Notes under the pieces: generated by a model
What the model was told of the DNA's origin: nothing
The model's input: the letters and a program-made list of their open reading frames with translations, nothing else
Databases searched by the model: none
Assembly (NCBI GenBank): GCA_026018925.1
Contig: JAKSZU010000009.1
Coordinates: 32,162,583 to 32,226,582, forward strand
Direction of reading: 5' to 3'
DNA from: Tupaia tana
Lineage: Eukaryota > Chordata > Mammalia > Scandentia > Tupaiidae
Length of the DNA: 64,000 nt
Made by a program: the position numbers and the translations under genes
Part shown: one piece after another, positions 44,520-55,000 of the stretch
Position numbering within the stretch: the stretch's first letter is position 1
How the letters are laid out: each line of letters begins with the position of its first letter

Positions 44520-44723
44520 CAGTTACAGGAGTGTAGCAGTAGCACACCACTTCACAATGCTAGAAGTCATGTATAAAATCAGGGTTCAATACTCAGGTCA
44601 ACACATTATTTTTTAAAAATAACTACAAGTATCAACATGCTGAGTACACACGTTCCCATGATGCTAACTGACTGAAAATGCTGGGAGAAGGATTGCAGTG
44701 TGAGACCTTATTGAAGATACTTA

Positions 44724-44781
<58 letters not shown>

Positions 44782-44850
44782 CCTCCCTCCCTCCCTCCCT
44801 CCCTCCCTTCCTCCCTCCCTCCCTTTTCTCTTTATCTCTCTCAAGAAATA
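44520..44850 (+). mobile_element. SINE-B-like element with expanded CT tract
   Basis: 'AGTGTAGCAGTAGCACACCA', a degenerate 'GGGTTCAATACTCAGG' B box and 'GGGAGAAGGATTGCAGTGTG', then the CT/CCCT array. Divergence makes the family call tentative. Confidence 0.5.
44729..44823. repeat. (CT)n-(CCCT)n microsatellite
   Basis: About 46 bp of pure CT followed by CCCT units. Probably an expansion of the SINE's CT-rich stretch. Confidence 0.95.
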
Positions 44851-44934
44851 GACTTTGTTAAAAGATATGAATAATGTCTAAGTGTCCCTTTGAATTTTTA
44901 TTATGTGAAACTAACAGCATTGTACTGGGTCATC

Positions 44935-45004
44935 TGAAAAGTCATGACACATTTTTGCATAGAAAAACATAGAAAAATATGTCATGACTTTTCCGATAAC
45001 CCAC
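44935..45004. mobile_element. Mariner-type MITE (copy 3)
   Basis: 70 bp between TA (44933-44934) and TA (45005-45006). Ends CTGGGTCATCTGAAAAGTCA and complement GTGGGTTATCGGAAAAGTCA, with centre 'GCATAGAAAAACATAG'. Confidence 0.88.
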
Positions 45005-45098
45005 TATATCTCCCATAAACAAACAAGGAGAGCTTCTTGGCTACTTGTGAATCATTAATCCTTAACAATGTGACAGTATTTCACAGTGGTCAAAAGCA

Positions 45099-45300
45099 CA
45101 GATCAGCAAACTATAGTCCACAGTATGCACCTTGCTTTCCATCTATTTTTATAAATAAAGTTTTATTAGAATACAGCCACACCTATTCATTGCTTATACT
45201 TGCTTTTGTACTACAATAACAGTTAACCAGTGGACCACATGACTTGCAAAGCCTAAAACATTTGCAATCTGACCCTTTAAAGAAAAATTTGACAATCCTG
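45099..45300 (+). mobile_element. hAT-Charlie type DNA transposon fossil
   Basis: 'CAGATCAGCAAACTATAGTC', 'ATAAATAAAGTTTTATTAGA', 'ACAGCCACACCTATTCATTG', 'GCAAAGCCTAAAACATTTGC' and an end GACAATCCTG follow the MER58-like hAT consensus. Confidence 0.75.
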
Positions 45301-45319
45301 AGTTAAGAATATAGAATAT

Positions 45320-45396
45320 GGGCCAGCAAATGGCATGGTGGTTGAAGGTGCTAGATTCCCACATGTCCTACTGTGGTTCGAGTCCTGCACCTGGTA

Positions 45397-45454
<58 letters not shown>

Positions 45455-45520
45455 CGTCCTTCTCTGGTCAAATTAAAATTAATAAATAAATAAAGTTAAA
45501 TACAAAAATTCTTTTTTTAA
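45320..45520 (+). mobile_element. SINE-A short form with (TC)n
   Basis: GGGCCAGCAAATGGCATGGTGG head, B box GGTTCGAGTCC, then directly about 50 bp of TC repeat and 'TCTCTGGTCAAATTAAAATT'. TSD AGAATATAGAATAT / AGAACATAGAATAT. Confidence 0.9.
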
Positions 45521-45544
45521 AAAAAAAGAACATAGAATATGCAG

Positions 45545-45945
45545 TTAGGTTCAGCTCCAATACTGATTGTGTGCCTTGGGCAAATCAGGTCAACTCTCTG
45601 AGGCTGTTTCCTCATTTTTGTAAAATAGAAATAATAACATCACCTACTTCATAGAGTCATTGGAAGAATTAAATGAAATGTAACATGTTTATGACTGTTA
45701 AAAAATTTAAACCTATGGGGGCCGGCAGGTGGCATGGTAGTTAAGGGCACTGAACTCCCACATGGCCAACCATGGTCCTGGACCTAGAAACTTGTCTCAC
45801 TTTCTACCTCTCTCTCTCTCACACACACACACACACTCTGTTCCTCTCTAATAAAATTAAAATAAGTAAATAAATAAGTAAAGTTAAATAAATATAATTC
45901 TTAAAAAATTAAAACCTAATGAATGCTTGCTATTGTTATTCTTTT
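45545..45945 (-). mobile_element. MIR SINE split by short SINE-A
   Basis: 'TGCCTTGGGCAAATCAGGTC', 'GAGGCTGTTTCCTCATTTTT', 'CACCTACTTCATAGAGTCAT'. It resumes after 45903 with 'TGAATGCTTGCTATTGTTAT'. Confidence 0.85.
45718..45903 (+). mobile_element. SINE-A short form in MIR
   Basis: GGGGGCCGGCAGGTGGCATG head with 'GTAGTTAAGGGCACTGAACT'. CT/CA-rich centre and 'TCTCTAATAAAATTAAAATA' tail. TSD AAATTTAAACCTA / AAATTAAAACCTA. Confidence 0.88.
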
Positions 45946-48065
45946 AAATATGCATGACAAATATCAACAAAAGTAATCATACATGGTGTATCTTTAGCTA
46001 AGTACCATATACTGAAAGGACTGACCAAATGAGCTGTATCTTTCTTCTATTTTTCTTTCAGTGCACAAAATGGAGACTTAGAGAAACAGAAAATCAGCCT
46101 ATTTATATAAAAGTGGAAGTGTGCCATCTCTTTCCCTTAGGAAAAGCCCTAGCACAGGAGGCTGAATCCCTCATTCATGTAGTTGGCAGAGCCAAAGAGA
46201 GAACAGCAAAAGGGGTTTGAAAGAAACCCAGCTCTGGAAATAAATATATAATGTGCTTCAGTACATACAAGTTACAGGAATATCCCTAACTTCATAGCAT
46301 TTCTGCATCAGTGGGAAGGCTTTGTGTACATCAAGATGACACCGTCCCAGCAATCTCATTACACCAAAAATGTGATGACCTATTATCTTCATCACCAAGT
46401 AGTTTTAGAGAAACAAACATAAAGTGGGTGATGTTGCCAGTTTAGATAAAGAAGTACTTGATTTGGGTTAAAACCAGAAATTATTATACCACAATTTATT
46501 TTCTTAAGCCTATTTCTTAGAAGCTTAAAAATAACCTTTTCTTAAAATGCAGCATACTTACTTAATCTTTTCTGATCTGAGTACTAAAGAAGTGGAAGTA
46601 AGGTTTACCTAGATAAAATGCTTTGAACAAACAAATCCAGAAAACCTAGAGACTAAATTACTTCCATCCCCTGAAAACAAAAAATTTTAGAGCAACTCAG
46701 GAAAGGAATAGGAGTTTTGTTCTCTTAACTTCAATAGCATGTTCATCACACTCCCACTTGACTGTTCTTAGCAACAGACATAGATAGGCAGATGGGTGGA
46801 GGTGGCATGGGAAAGAGTTGGACACGATATGATATGGTTACTTCTCTCCACAAATTGATGTTCATGATTTGTTGAGTTCTGGTTTCTAGCTCGATATAAC
46901 TGTGTGCAATATTTACACTGTATCAAACAAAATAGAACAATGACTTCTGTTTTTTAATTTATACAACTGAATTCATATCTCTTATGACGAATTTTTCCAG
47001 AACTATTTTTCCCTGGAACATGGGGATAGTCCTGTGGAGCACTGCAGGCACATTAATGTGTTATATATGGTATAATAAGCTCACATTCCCAAACACTACA
47101 CTGAAATAACAAGTATGGTCTATTTTGCCAGATTGGGATATAAATATGATCCCATGTCACATAGCATAGTTCCATTATTACATCAGTGAAAGGCTTTTGT
47201 GGACACCTAGGCAACACCCTCTAAACACCTTAATGCTGATAGAGAAACAGACAATACTATCTCTTCCAATGGTGACTATATTTTTCTTAGCTACACCTCT
47301 TTCGGGAATTCTGACCCCTGCCATTTCTATCTATGGAAGTCTTTTCCATCTTTCACATTATAGCTTAAGTGTAACTATTCTCATTAAACCGTCCCTGACT
47401 TAAGAATACACTTCCAAGAGATGTAAATACTGCTGTTGCAATGAGATGGGGGATATGAGAAGGCAAACTAACTAGAGTTCAGGAGAGTTTAGGGGAAATT
47501 AACGGAGTTAATGGAATAGAGGTAGAAAGAGGGCTCTGCACTTTGCACTGAGCTTTTACTAGGGAACTCATAAAATTGAGTTGAAGTTGCTACAAAAGTT
47601 GTGAATTGGGAGAACTATCAGGATTTACTTAGAACTAAACTGAATCAGATCAATAGGAAAACATCCCAAATATTCACACTAGTAGTCTAGCACCAAGCAA
47701 TAAGCATCTACTACTATGGGAGGAGAAAGAACATGGAGAGAGACCTCCTCTTTGGTATAGGCATCCAGTGGTCACTGAACTTGAGGGAAGAACTGGAATA
47801 CTGAAGAAAAACCATCTAGCAATCCAGCTACCACTATTAAGTACATGATAAGAACAGCTCACTGTTAGAAGAATCTGAAGATTAATGGCATGAAGATAAA
47901 AACAAAAATGACAAAACCCTAATCTACCTTGATTATGAAGTACATTGACTCAACCATACGTTAATGGATTCACAGAAGAAGAGAAGCCCATTTCCAGGCA
48001 TAAATAATATTTACCTCAGTCTCTACTCTTTTTCTAAATATTATGTTAAACATTCAATCAAAACA
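45946..48065. other. Unique sequence, 2.1 kb, no gene seen
   Basis: Balanced composition and no named repeat. Frames reach only 68 residues. A pyrimidine tract plus AG at 46045-46060 precedes an open stretch to 46220, but nothing else supports an exon. Confidence 0.45.
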
Positions 48066-48069
48066 TCAT

Positions 48070-48320
48070 GGGGGGGGGGCGGGCAAACAGTGGTGTAGTA
48101 GTAAAATACAACACTCTGCAAGACCAACCCACACAGACGGGTTCCAGTTTTGTATCCACAGACCTCCCTGAACACATGCATGTCCATAATCCAGGCCTGA
48201 CTGAAGCTGGAGGTGGATCAGAGCATCAAGAATGAGTTGTGTGCTGTCTGTGAGTGTGTCTGTCTCTCTCTATATATGTCTGTCTTGTCCATAGAAGAAA
48301 TAAACTTAAAAAAATGATCA
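48070..48320 (+). mobile_element. SINE-B copy
   Basis: 'AAACAGTGGTGTAGTAGTAA', 'GACGGGTTCCAGTTTTGTAT', 'CCATAATCCAGGCCTGACTG', a TCTGTC stretch and 'AGAAATAAACTTAAAAAAAT'-like tail. A G9 run at 48071-48079 precedes the head. Confidence 0.8.
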
Positions 48321-48423
48321 GACACAGAAAAGCAAGTAAAAACAACCCATTGTCAACAAATAAAGCAATCAACACAGAGGACTCAGGTGCTAGAAATTTC
48401 GGAGAGGATTGAAAATTAACTAT

Positions 48424-48645
48424 TGTTAGTTGAGCTGTGGTGGTGCGTGCTGCTAAGACACTGAGTTCCACAGGTTAGGACCACATGGGAGGCCCTTCAT
48501 TCAATTCCTGGTTCAACTTAAAGGTGGCATGTACCTGTGGTACTAGCTACTTTAAGAGGCTGAGCCAGAAGAATCAAAATACAGCAAGATTCTGCTTTTA
48601 AAACAATAATAGTAACAATAATAATAATAATATTGTTTTAAGATG
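48424..48645 (+). mobile_element. Chimeric tRNA-like/7SL-like SINE
   Basis: The first half has a tRNA-like B box 'CATTCAATTCCTGG' (about 48500). The second half 'CCTGTGGTACTAGCTACTTT' and 'AGAGGCTGAGCCAGAAGAAT' lines up with the 7SL/Alu segment 'CCTGTAGTCCCAGCTACT..GAGGCTGAGGCAG.AGAAT'. An AAT/AAC-rich tail follows. Single, diverged copy. Confidence 0.6.
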
Positions 48646-48794
48646 TTAAAGAGCTCATTACACTAAAAGGAGTTATATCATAATAAATCAGCTAACAAAA
48701 AAGGTAGAACAGATGGGGAATTTCAATAAAGATAATGGAAACTGAAGAGTCAACTGAAGCTCCAAAAATATTTTAAAAACCTACAGAGACAGGG

Positions 48795-49204
48795 AGAGGG
48801 CAGACATACAATAGTACAGCAGTAGAATCGGATGCTCTGTGAGGGATGAGAAGGTTCTGAGTTTGAGTTTGGAGAACTTCCTGAGTATACCAGGCACAAC
48901 TATGCCGATCATCCAGGGCTGACTCCAGCTGGGAGTAGATTGTTGCCTCAAGACCCTAGTGTGTGGGACCAGCAGTTAGCGTAATGGCTATGTCACTGGA
49001 CTCCCACGTAGTCGACTGCGGTTCGAGTCCCGGACCCAGCAGCTTAAACTCACTCCGGGCGCGTGTGCATGCGTGCCCAAGATTCCGAGAGGAGAATGGA
49101 GGAATGGAGGAGAAGGGATTGCGGCGTGGCCATCCCCCCTGAGGGGTGATTTCTCGCTTTCTGTCTCTCTGTCTCTGTCTGTCTGGCGAGCACACGCACC
49201 CTAT

Positions 49205-49252
<48 letters not shown>

Positions 49253-49318
49253 CTAGTGTGAGTCTTGTTTCTCTGTCCATCTCTCTTGCTCTTCTGCTCA
49301 TAAAAGAAACAAACTTCA
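48795..49318 (+). mobile_element. SINE-B copy split by SINE-A
   Basis: 48795-48964 and 49251-49318 rejoin at CCCTAGTGTG. Body words 'GTACAGCAGTAGAATCGG', 'GAGTTTGGAGAACTTCCTGA' and 'CATCCAGGGCTGACTCCAGC', tail 'CATAAAAGAAACAAACTT'. Confidence 0.85.
48965..49250 (+). mobile_element. SINE-A copy with 44-nt poly-A, GAG subfamily
   Basis: Exact TSD CCCTAGTGTG (48954-48963 and 49251-49260). B box GGTTCGAGTCC at 49020. Pure A tail 49207-49250. Near-consensus, so recent. Confidence 0.96.
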
Positions 49319-49545
49319 GCCAGCATGTGGACTCCCACATGAGTGACTGAGGTTCACATCCTGGACCCAGCAGCTTAAAACTCAAGGCAGGCACATGTGC
49401 ACATGTGCCCAAAACCTCAAGAAGAGAATAGAGGAGAAGGGATTGCAGTGTGGTCATTCTCCCAGTGAGTGATTTCTCTCTTTGTCTCTGTCTTATGTGC
49501 ACGTGCCCGCTAGCAAAAAATCTCTCTTTAAAAAAAAATAGAAAA
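49318..49545 (+). mobile_element. Older SINE-A, 5' shortened
   Basis: CAGCCAGCATGTGGACTCCC lacks most of the D-arm region. B box GGTTCACATCC; body 'GCACATGTGCACATGTGCCC'; A-rich tail. Confidence 0.85.
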
Positions 49546-49679
49546 GAAAAGAAACAGAAAAAGAAAAAGAAAAGAAAGTTTTAAAAACCTACAGAGATGA
49601 ATAATTCCTTCAATGTGCACATCAACAGGCTGGACACAGGTGAGGAAAGAATCAGCAAATGTGAACACAGGTCAGTCAG

Positions 49680-50125
49680 TGTACTAGTTTCCTAGGGATG
49701 CTGTTATAAAAGTACCACAAACTATGTAGCTTAAACAACATCAGCGTATTAAATTACAGTTCTGGGGACTAGAAATCTAAAGTCAAAGTATCAATAGAGT
49801 TGGTTCCATACAAGGGCTGTGAAGGAGCATCTGTTTCCTCCTTCTCTCCAAGTTTCTGCTGTTTTGTCAGTAACCTTTGGCATCCATTGGCTTTTATATG
49901 CATTACTCCAATACATGCTATCATCTTCACATGGTGTTCTCCTTGTGACTGTGTTTCTGTCCCTTTTATAAGGACAGCAGTTATATTGGATTAGAGTTCA
50001 TCCTAACACCCTCATTTGAACTTCAGTACTTCTAGAAATATCTTATTTACAAAGGTTACATTCTGAGATCCTTAGCTTTAGAACTTCAGTATACATTTCT
50101 GAGAAGACACAATTCAACAACCGAG
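49680..50125 (-). mobile_element. MLT1-type ERVL-MaLR LTR
   Basis: Plus-strand text reads as MLT1 complement: 'GTGTACTAGTTTCCTAGGGA', 'TAGCTTAAACAACATCAGCG', 'TACAGTTCTGGGGACTAGAA', 'CTTTTATAAGGACAGCAGTT', 'TTGGATTAGAGTTCATCCTA' and 'GAGAAGACACAATTCAACAA'. Old solo LTR. Confidence 0.85.
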
Positions 50126-50149
50126 AATAAATATTATTGAAACTGAAAC

Positions 50150-50870
50150 CCCAAAGGAAACAAAGATTTTTTTAAAGAACAAGACATATAAGACTTGTGA
50201 GACAATATCAAATTTTTAACATGTCTGTAACTGACGTCACAAAAGGAGAAAATCAGAGCATGGCAGAAAAATGTTTGAAGAGAGAAAGGCCATTAATTTT
50301 CAAAAACCTTTAAAATCTTAAGTGACATATCTAAGTAACTCAGAGAACTTCAAACAGGGTAAATAACAAACAAACCCTAGATGCATCATAGTCAACCTGC
50401 TGAAAACTAAAGATAAGGAGAAAACACTACAGGCAGCTAGGCATAGATGATGGTGGGAAACATTCAAAACAGAAATATAGATAAGAATACAAAAAACTTA
50501 TCATCAGAAACTATGCAAGCCAGAAGATAATAGAGTATCATTTTTAAAATACTGAAAGATGAAGGGAAAAATAGTTATCATTCCAGAATATAAGCAAAAA
50601 TATTTTTAATTGAAATAAATCCTTTAAAATCTGAAGGGATTCATTTCTAGAAGACTGGCACTATAAGAAATGTTAATGTTCTTCTTATGATATGTCACAG
50701 CAATTTGGATCCATGAAAACACATGGTAAATGGTAAAAATGAATGTAAATATGACACAATTTTTTCTTATTTTTAATTGCCTAAAAATAATTTTGGAACA
50801 GTTATTCTATTGTATGGAATGAAATGTTGCCAGATTCTAGAATCACAAATAAAACCAATTAAGTGGTGTT
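50150..50870 (+). pseudogene. Old L1/HAL ORF1 remnant
   Basis: 'GATGCATCATAGTCAACCTG', 'TCATCAGAAACTATGCAAGC', 'CCAGAAGATAATAGAGTATC' and 'GGCACTATAAGAAATGTTAA' correspond to the RRM and C-terminal part of ORF1. No ORF2 follows; an AT-rich 3' stretch does. Confidence 0.7.
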
Positions 50871-50879
50871 TTTAAGACT

Positions 50880-51045
50880 TTTTCCCATGAGGTATGTGTT
50901 CTTGTTGACGAGTGAGAGACACAGAGAAAGGAAAAGTGAGAACTAAGCTCCAAGGGGGGATGGTCATGCCACAATACTTTCTCCTCCTTTCTCCTCTCAG
51001 GATTTTGGGCATGCACGCACATGTGCCCTGCATGATTTTTCTTTA
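50880..51045 (-). mobile_element. Old SINE-A relative, 5' part missing
   Basis: 'CCCATGAGGTATGTGTTCTT', 'CAAGGGGGGATGGTCATGCC', stopping at 'CCCTGCATGATTTTT' before the tRNA head. Confidence 0.8.
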
Positions 51046-51063
51046 TCTTTATCTTTTTTTTAT

Positions 51064-51299
51064 TTTGGCAAGATTTTTGCTATAGGGCATGTGCACTCAC
51101 CAGAGAGATAGAGTCAGAAAGTGGGAAGTCACCCCCCCCAAGGGGTGGCCATACCACAGTCCTTTCTCCTCCATTTTCCCCTCAGGATTTTGGGCACACA
51201 TGCACACATGCCAGCATAAGTTTCAAGCCACCATGTCTGTCAATCCAGGTGACCACATGTGAGTCCAGCGCCTGAACCACCACACCACCCAAGGGCCCT
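51064..51299 (-). mobile_element. Old SINE-A relative
   Basis: 'GCAAGATTTTTGCTATAGGG', 'CACCCCCCCCAAGGGGTGGC', end 'CACACCACCCAAGGGCCC'. It directly follows another copy in the same orientation. Confidence 0.85.
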
Positions 51300-51516
51300 A
51301 AGCCAACTAATATCTTTTTTAAAAACTAACCAACAAACAACAACAAAATAATTTACAGTCTAAAATAAAATAGTAACAACACATAATGAGCTTTATAGCA
51401 TATGTGAAAGAAGAATATATGATAAAATAGAACAAAGAGAAGAAAAATAAATTGTAAGCATATTATTGTAAGATTCTTATGGTATAAGTGAAGGGGAATA
51501 CTTTTCTTTTATTTTC
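51300..51516. other. AT-rich DNA, nothing recognised
   Basis: AACAAACAACAACAA-type low complexity and short unique sequence. Confidence 0.4.
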
Positions 51517-51757
51517 CCCCCATAGGGCGCATGATCTCACTGGAGAGAGACAGAGAAAGGGAAAGTGAGAAATAACCCCTGCCCCCGGCAGGACTGACCA
51601 TGCCACAATCCCTTCTCTTCAATTCTTCTCTCGTGACTTTTGGGAACACATGCACATACTCCCGTTGTGTTTTTCAAGCCACTGGGACCAGGACTCAAAC
51701 CACAGAGTTGGCCATGTGGAATCCAGGACCATACCACCACCCCACCTGCTGGCCCCA
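51517..51757 (-). mobile_element. Old SINE-A relative
   Basis: 'CATAGGGCGCATGATCTCAC', 'CAATCCCTTCTCTTCAATTC', end 'CCCACCTGCTGGCCCC'. Confidence 0.85.
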
Positions 51758-52365
51758 AAGTGCACACTTCGAAATGAAACATCATAAATTAAAAGTATAT
51801 CTTATACATTCTAAGGTACCACTAGAAAATTAAAGTGAGGAATAATTAATACATCAACTGATGAAATAAAGTGCAATTATAAACAAGGCAAACTAACACC
51901 AAGAAAGTAATATACTAAGATGTTATTAGTCAGAACAGTGAATCCAACCTAACAGCAAAAATACATAGGAAAAAATAATAGAATACATTTCACAACTGGG
52001 AATTAAGAGAGAAAAAAGAATAACTTCTAAACAACTGCTTGTATAGGGAAAGGATACTGGAGTGGCAATAAATGCCTCTGAAGGAGTATTTTCCTGCTCC
52101 TTCTGAGAACCAGCCATTATCATACTATAAGTTAAGAGAAGGTTATAGAGGATGGCAGGAGTGGCCAACAAAGGCACTAAGGGGGTTAGAATAATGTTGA
52201 AAGGACCACATAGTATGAGTCCGTAAATAAATGGCATAAGTGATATTTGGACCCTTTGCTGCATGTTCTAAAATCCATGCCCTTAGTCACCGAACTATTA
52301 ATGCCTAGCAAACAGTTATATTTTCAATAGTAGTTGAATAAATTGTTTCCTGCTGTTGACACTTT
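51758..52365. other. Unique sequence, no gene seen
   Basis: A 112-residue minus-strand frame (51926-52264) is hydrophobic and Leu/Ile/Ser rich. No motif and no supporting context, so not called. Confidence 0.35.
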
Positions 52366-52495
52366 CTGGAATGTTTCATTCCTCCTACCACCATCTGTGA
52401 GAACCCTGCTGATTTTTCAAGGCCCAGATCAAAGGTGGCCTCTCCTATGATGCCAGCACTGATCTATTCTTCCTCACCCTCCAAGAGCTTGTTGT
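52366..52495 (+). mobile_element. L2 LINE fragment
   Basis: 'TTCTGGAATGTTTCATTCCT', 'CAAGGCCCAGATCAAAGGTG' and 'CCTCTCCTATGATGCCAGCA' fit the L2 ORF2 3' end. Confidence 0.6.
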
Positions 52496-52500
52496 AATAA

Positions 52501-52770
52501 TAAACGATGATCATGTTGATAGCAGCTTAGTACTTACTTAGTGCAACCTGTGTGCTGGACATTATGCTAAGAGTGTCCATGTATTATCTTCTAAAATTCT
52601 TATCAATAAGAATTCTGTTATCAAAAGATTCTGTTATTATCCATATTCTGGAGATGAACAAACTTGGTTTTAGAGAATTTTAAGTATGATTCATTCAAGA
52701 GTACTTAGCAGAGAGATAATATTCCAACACAGGTTTCTGACTCTAGAACCCACAGTATTAACTGCTAAGC
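52501..52770 (+). mobile_element. MIR SINE
   Basis: 'TAGTACTTACTTAGTGCAAC', 'CTGGACATTATGCTAAGAGT', 'TATTCTGGAGATGAACAAAC' and a 'CTGACTCTAGAACCCACAGT' end. Confidence 0.85.
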
Positions 52771-52849
52771 CATATTGGTTTCCCCTGAGTTGGGGGCTGT
52801 ATCAGAGACTCCTCCTTGTCCCCTAAGATTCATCTTCCACAAGCATTAA

Positions 52850-53320
52850 TAACAAGAGAAGTCACAAAGTTTAATCTGGGAACAATAATATCCAGATAGA
52901 AAAATATATTCTACAACTTTCCTTTCAGTAAAGTGTGGCTAAGTGACTTAGTTTAGACCAAAAGCATGAGAGTGTAAGTTATGTGTAAACTTTCGTATCA
53001 TATCTTTGAAAATGAAACCACTTGCTCTGAATTCTTCCTCTGTCCCAAAATTGGGAACATGAAATTGGAGATGAGCCAGCTTCAACCGTGTGGACAAAGA
53101 GAATATCCTAGAAGATGGTAGAGCATTAATATGGAAGAAATTATGTTCCATGAATGACTGTGTGAAGAAAAGTTGCTCTGCCAGGCATGGCCTACTTAAC
53201 TTTAGAATATCCAATTAAAGAAATACAAACTTCTACCATATTTAAGTTAGTGGGTTTTTTTTTTTTTTTTGGGGGGGGGGTTGCTATAACATATTAGCCT
53301 TTACAGAAATTTTCCCTACC
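52850..53320 (+). mobile_element. Possible old LTR (MaLR-like)
   Basis: The end 'AAATACAAACTTCTACCATA' then 'TTTAAGTTAGTGGGTTTTTT' resembles the 'AATAAACTTCTAT.TTGTTTAAGCCACTG' 3' ends of old LTRs. The upstream part is too diverged for me to confirm. Confidence 0.35.
53255..53280. repeat. T16G10 homopolymer junction
   Basis: Sixteen T directly followed by ten G, inside the possible old LTR. Confidence 0.95.
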
Positions 53321-53397
53321 TTAAAAAGAAGAAACTAAACAACTACCTAATTGAGCACATGTAGGTGAAAGATGATTATCAGAAGAGCATAGGATGG

Positions 53398-53666
53398 GGG
53401 ACCAGCAGTTAGAGTAATGGCTACGTCGCTGGACTCCCACGTAGTCAACCGCAGTTCAAATCCTGGACTCGGTGGCTTAAACTCACACTGGGCATGTGTG
53501 CGTGTGTGCATGCCCAAGATCCCGAGAGGAGAATGGAGGGAAGGAATTGCGGCGTGGCCATCCCCCCTGGGGGGTGATTTCTCACTTTCTGTCTCTCTGT
53601 CTCTCTCTGTCTGGTGAGCACACGTGCCCTACAGCAAAAGCCTCTCCGAAAAAAAGAAAAAAAAAA
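53398..53666 (+). mobile_element. SINE-A copy
   Basis: GGGACCAGCAGTTAGAGTAATGG start, B box AGTTCAAATCC. TSD AGAAGAGCATAGGA / AGAAGAGTATAGGA. Confidence 0.94.
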
Positions 53667-53859
53667 AGAAGAGTATAGGAGTGTAGAGGCATGATAATAT
53701 AAGGAAGATGGGGATTTTTAAGTACAGTTTATATATGCTAAAACTTGAATTTGAAATCATCTGCCTCTAATGACCATGTTTTTAAATTCTAACCTGTGGC
53801 TCTCAAATTCTTCAACCAACAAACTGACCAGGCCCATTTAATTAAAAACTCAGATTCCA

Positions 53860-54140
53860 GGGCCAGCAAATGGCATGGAGATTAAGGCACTGGATCTGTC
53901 ATGGCCAACTATGTGGATAGAGTCCTGGACTCAGTGGTTTAAAAACCACACTGGGTGCATGTGCATGTGTGCCCAAAATCTCAAGAAGAGAATCGAGGAG
54001 AAGGGATTGAGGCATGGCCAAATCCCTGGGGAGGGAGGTTGATTTTTCTCTCTCTCTTTCTTTTTCTTTTTCTGTCTCTGTTTCTCCCAGATGAGAACAA
54101 AGAGCATACACCCTTAACAAAAACAAACAAGCAAAAATAG
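53860..54140 (+). mobile_element. Older SINE-A copy
   Basis: GGGCCAGCAAATGGCATGGAG head, body 'CATGTGCATGTGTGCCC', CT-rich stretch with TTTCTTTTTC, tail with AAACAAACAAGC. Confidence 0.88.
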
Positions 54141-54189
54141 TAGATTTCTCAAACTAATCTCTAATGATTCTGATGCTAGAAAAATGTGG

Positions 54190-54827
54190 GCTTTTTTAAG
54201 CTCTTTTTAATTAATTTTTTTCTTTTATTTTCTTATTCTTTTTACAATTAATCACTCTACATCTTTTTTTAAAAAGAGAGATATTTACTATAGGGTATGT
54301 ATGTTTGCCAGGGAGACAGAAAGTGAGAAATCACCCCTCAGGGAGATGGCCATGCCACAATCCCTTTTCCTCCTGGGACTTTGGGCAGTCACACACCTGT
54401 GCCCAGTGTGAGTTTCAGGAGTTATAAGTCACTGGGTCTAGGACTTGAACCACAATTGACTGTGTGGGAGTCCAGCAACATAACCATATGTCATCCATTG
54501 GTCCCAATCACTGTACATCTTTACAGCATTCAAAATGAATCTTTCCCAACACAAACACACTGCATATTAGTCGATTCAAAAATATTACCATACACATTAT
54601 TATGAACAGATGATTTTCCATTTTTGTGTCTGTTAAATGTTTTGCATCCCCCCCAATTCCTCCTTCACACCACCACCCCCATTGCCCACCTGCCTCCCAC
54701 AGTCTCCAGTAACCACAGCTGCTCTTTACTTTTACACCTTCCAATCTTTCAGTTTCTGCCATGGAGTGTAGACATTCAGTATATATTGAGAATGTACAAT
54801 GCCTCTCTTTCATAGTTAATAGAGAAC
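54190..54827 (-). mobile_element. Minus-strand L1 3' end (L1-G), split by SINE
   Basis: 'AATCACTCTACATCTTT' (3' UTR tail complement), then 54506-54827 with 'TTCCCAACACAAACACACTG', 'TTTGTGTCTGTTAAATGTTT' and 'CCTCTCTTTCATAG'. 5'-truncated in the ORF2 C-terminus. Confidence 0.85.
54266..54505 (-). mobile_element. SINE-A copy in L1-G
   Basis: 'TTACTATAGGGTATGTATGT' to 'CATCCATTGGTCCC'. TSD AATCACTCTACATCTTT / AATCACTGTACATCTTT. Confidence 0.92.
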
Positions 54828-55000
54828 ATGTGTGCCCGAGAGAGAAAAATACTTTCAACAGGGTCTTGTCACACCACGATCCCCTTTCCCTGGCCCTCCA
54901 ACTCAAGAGGATCTTGGGCACATGCACATGTACCCAGTGTGTTTTCTAGCCAACCAGGAATCCAAACCTATATTCAGCCATGTGTTTTCCAACATTATAG
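54828..55000 (-). mobile_element. SINE-C copy (old)
   Basis: 'GAGAACATGTGTGCCCGAGA', 'CCCTTTCCCTGGCCCTCCAA' and 'GGATCTTGGGCACATGCACA' match the SINE-C body seen at 61446. Confidence 0.6.

Noticed and set aside
44729..44823. Regular short repeats that could suggest a CRISPR-like or satellite array
   Set aside because: Plain CT/CCCT microsatellite; no spacers, and the context is mammalian.
46029..46220. Open stretch after a pyrimidine tract and AG, possible exon
   Set aside because: No donor site, partner exon or protein similarity that I can recognise; length expected by chance.
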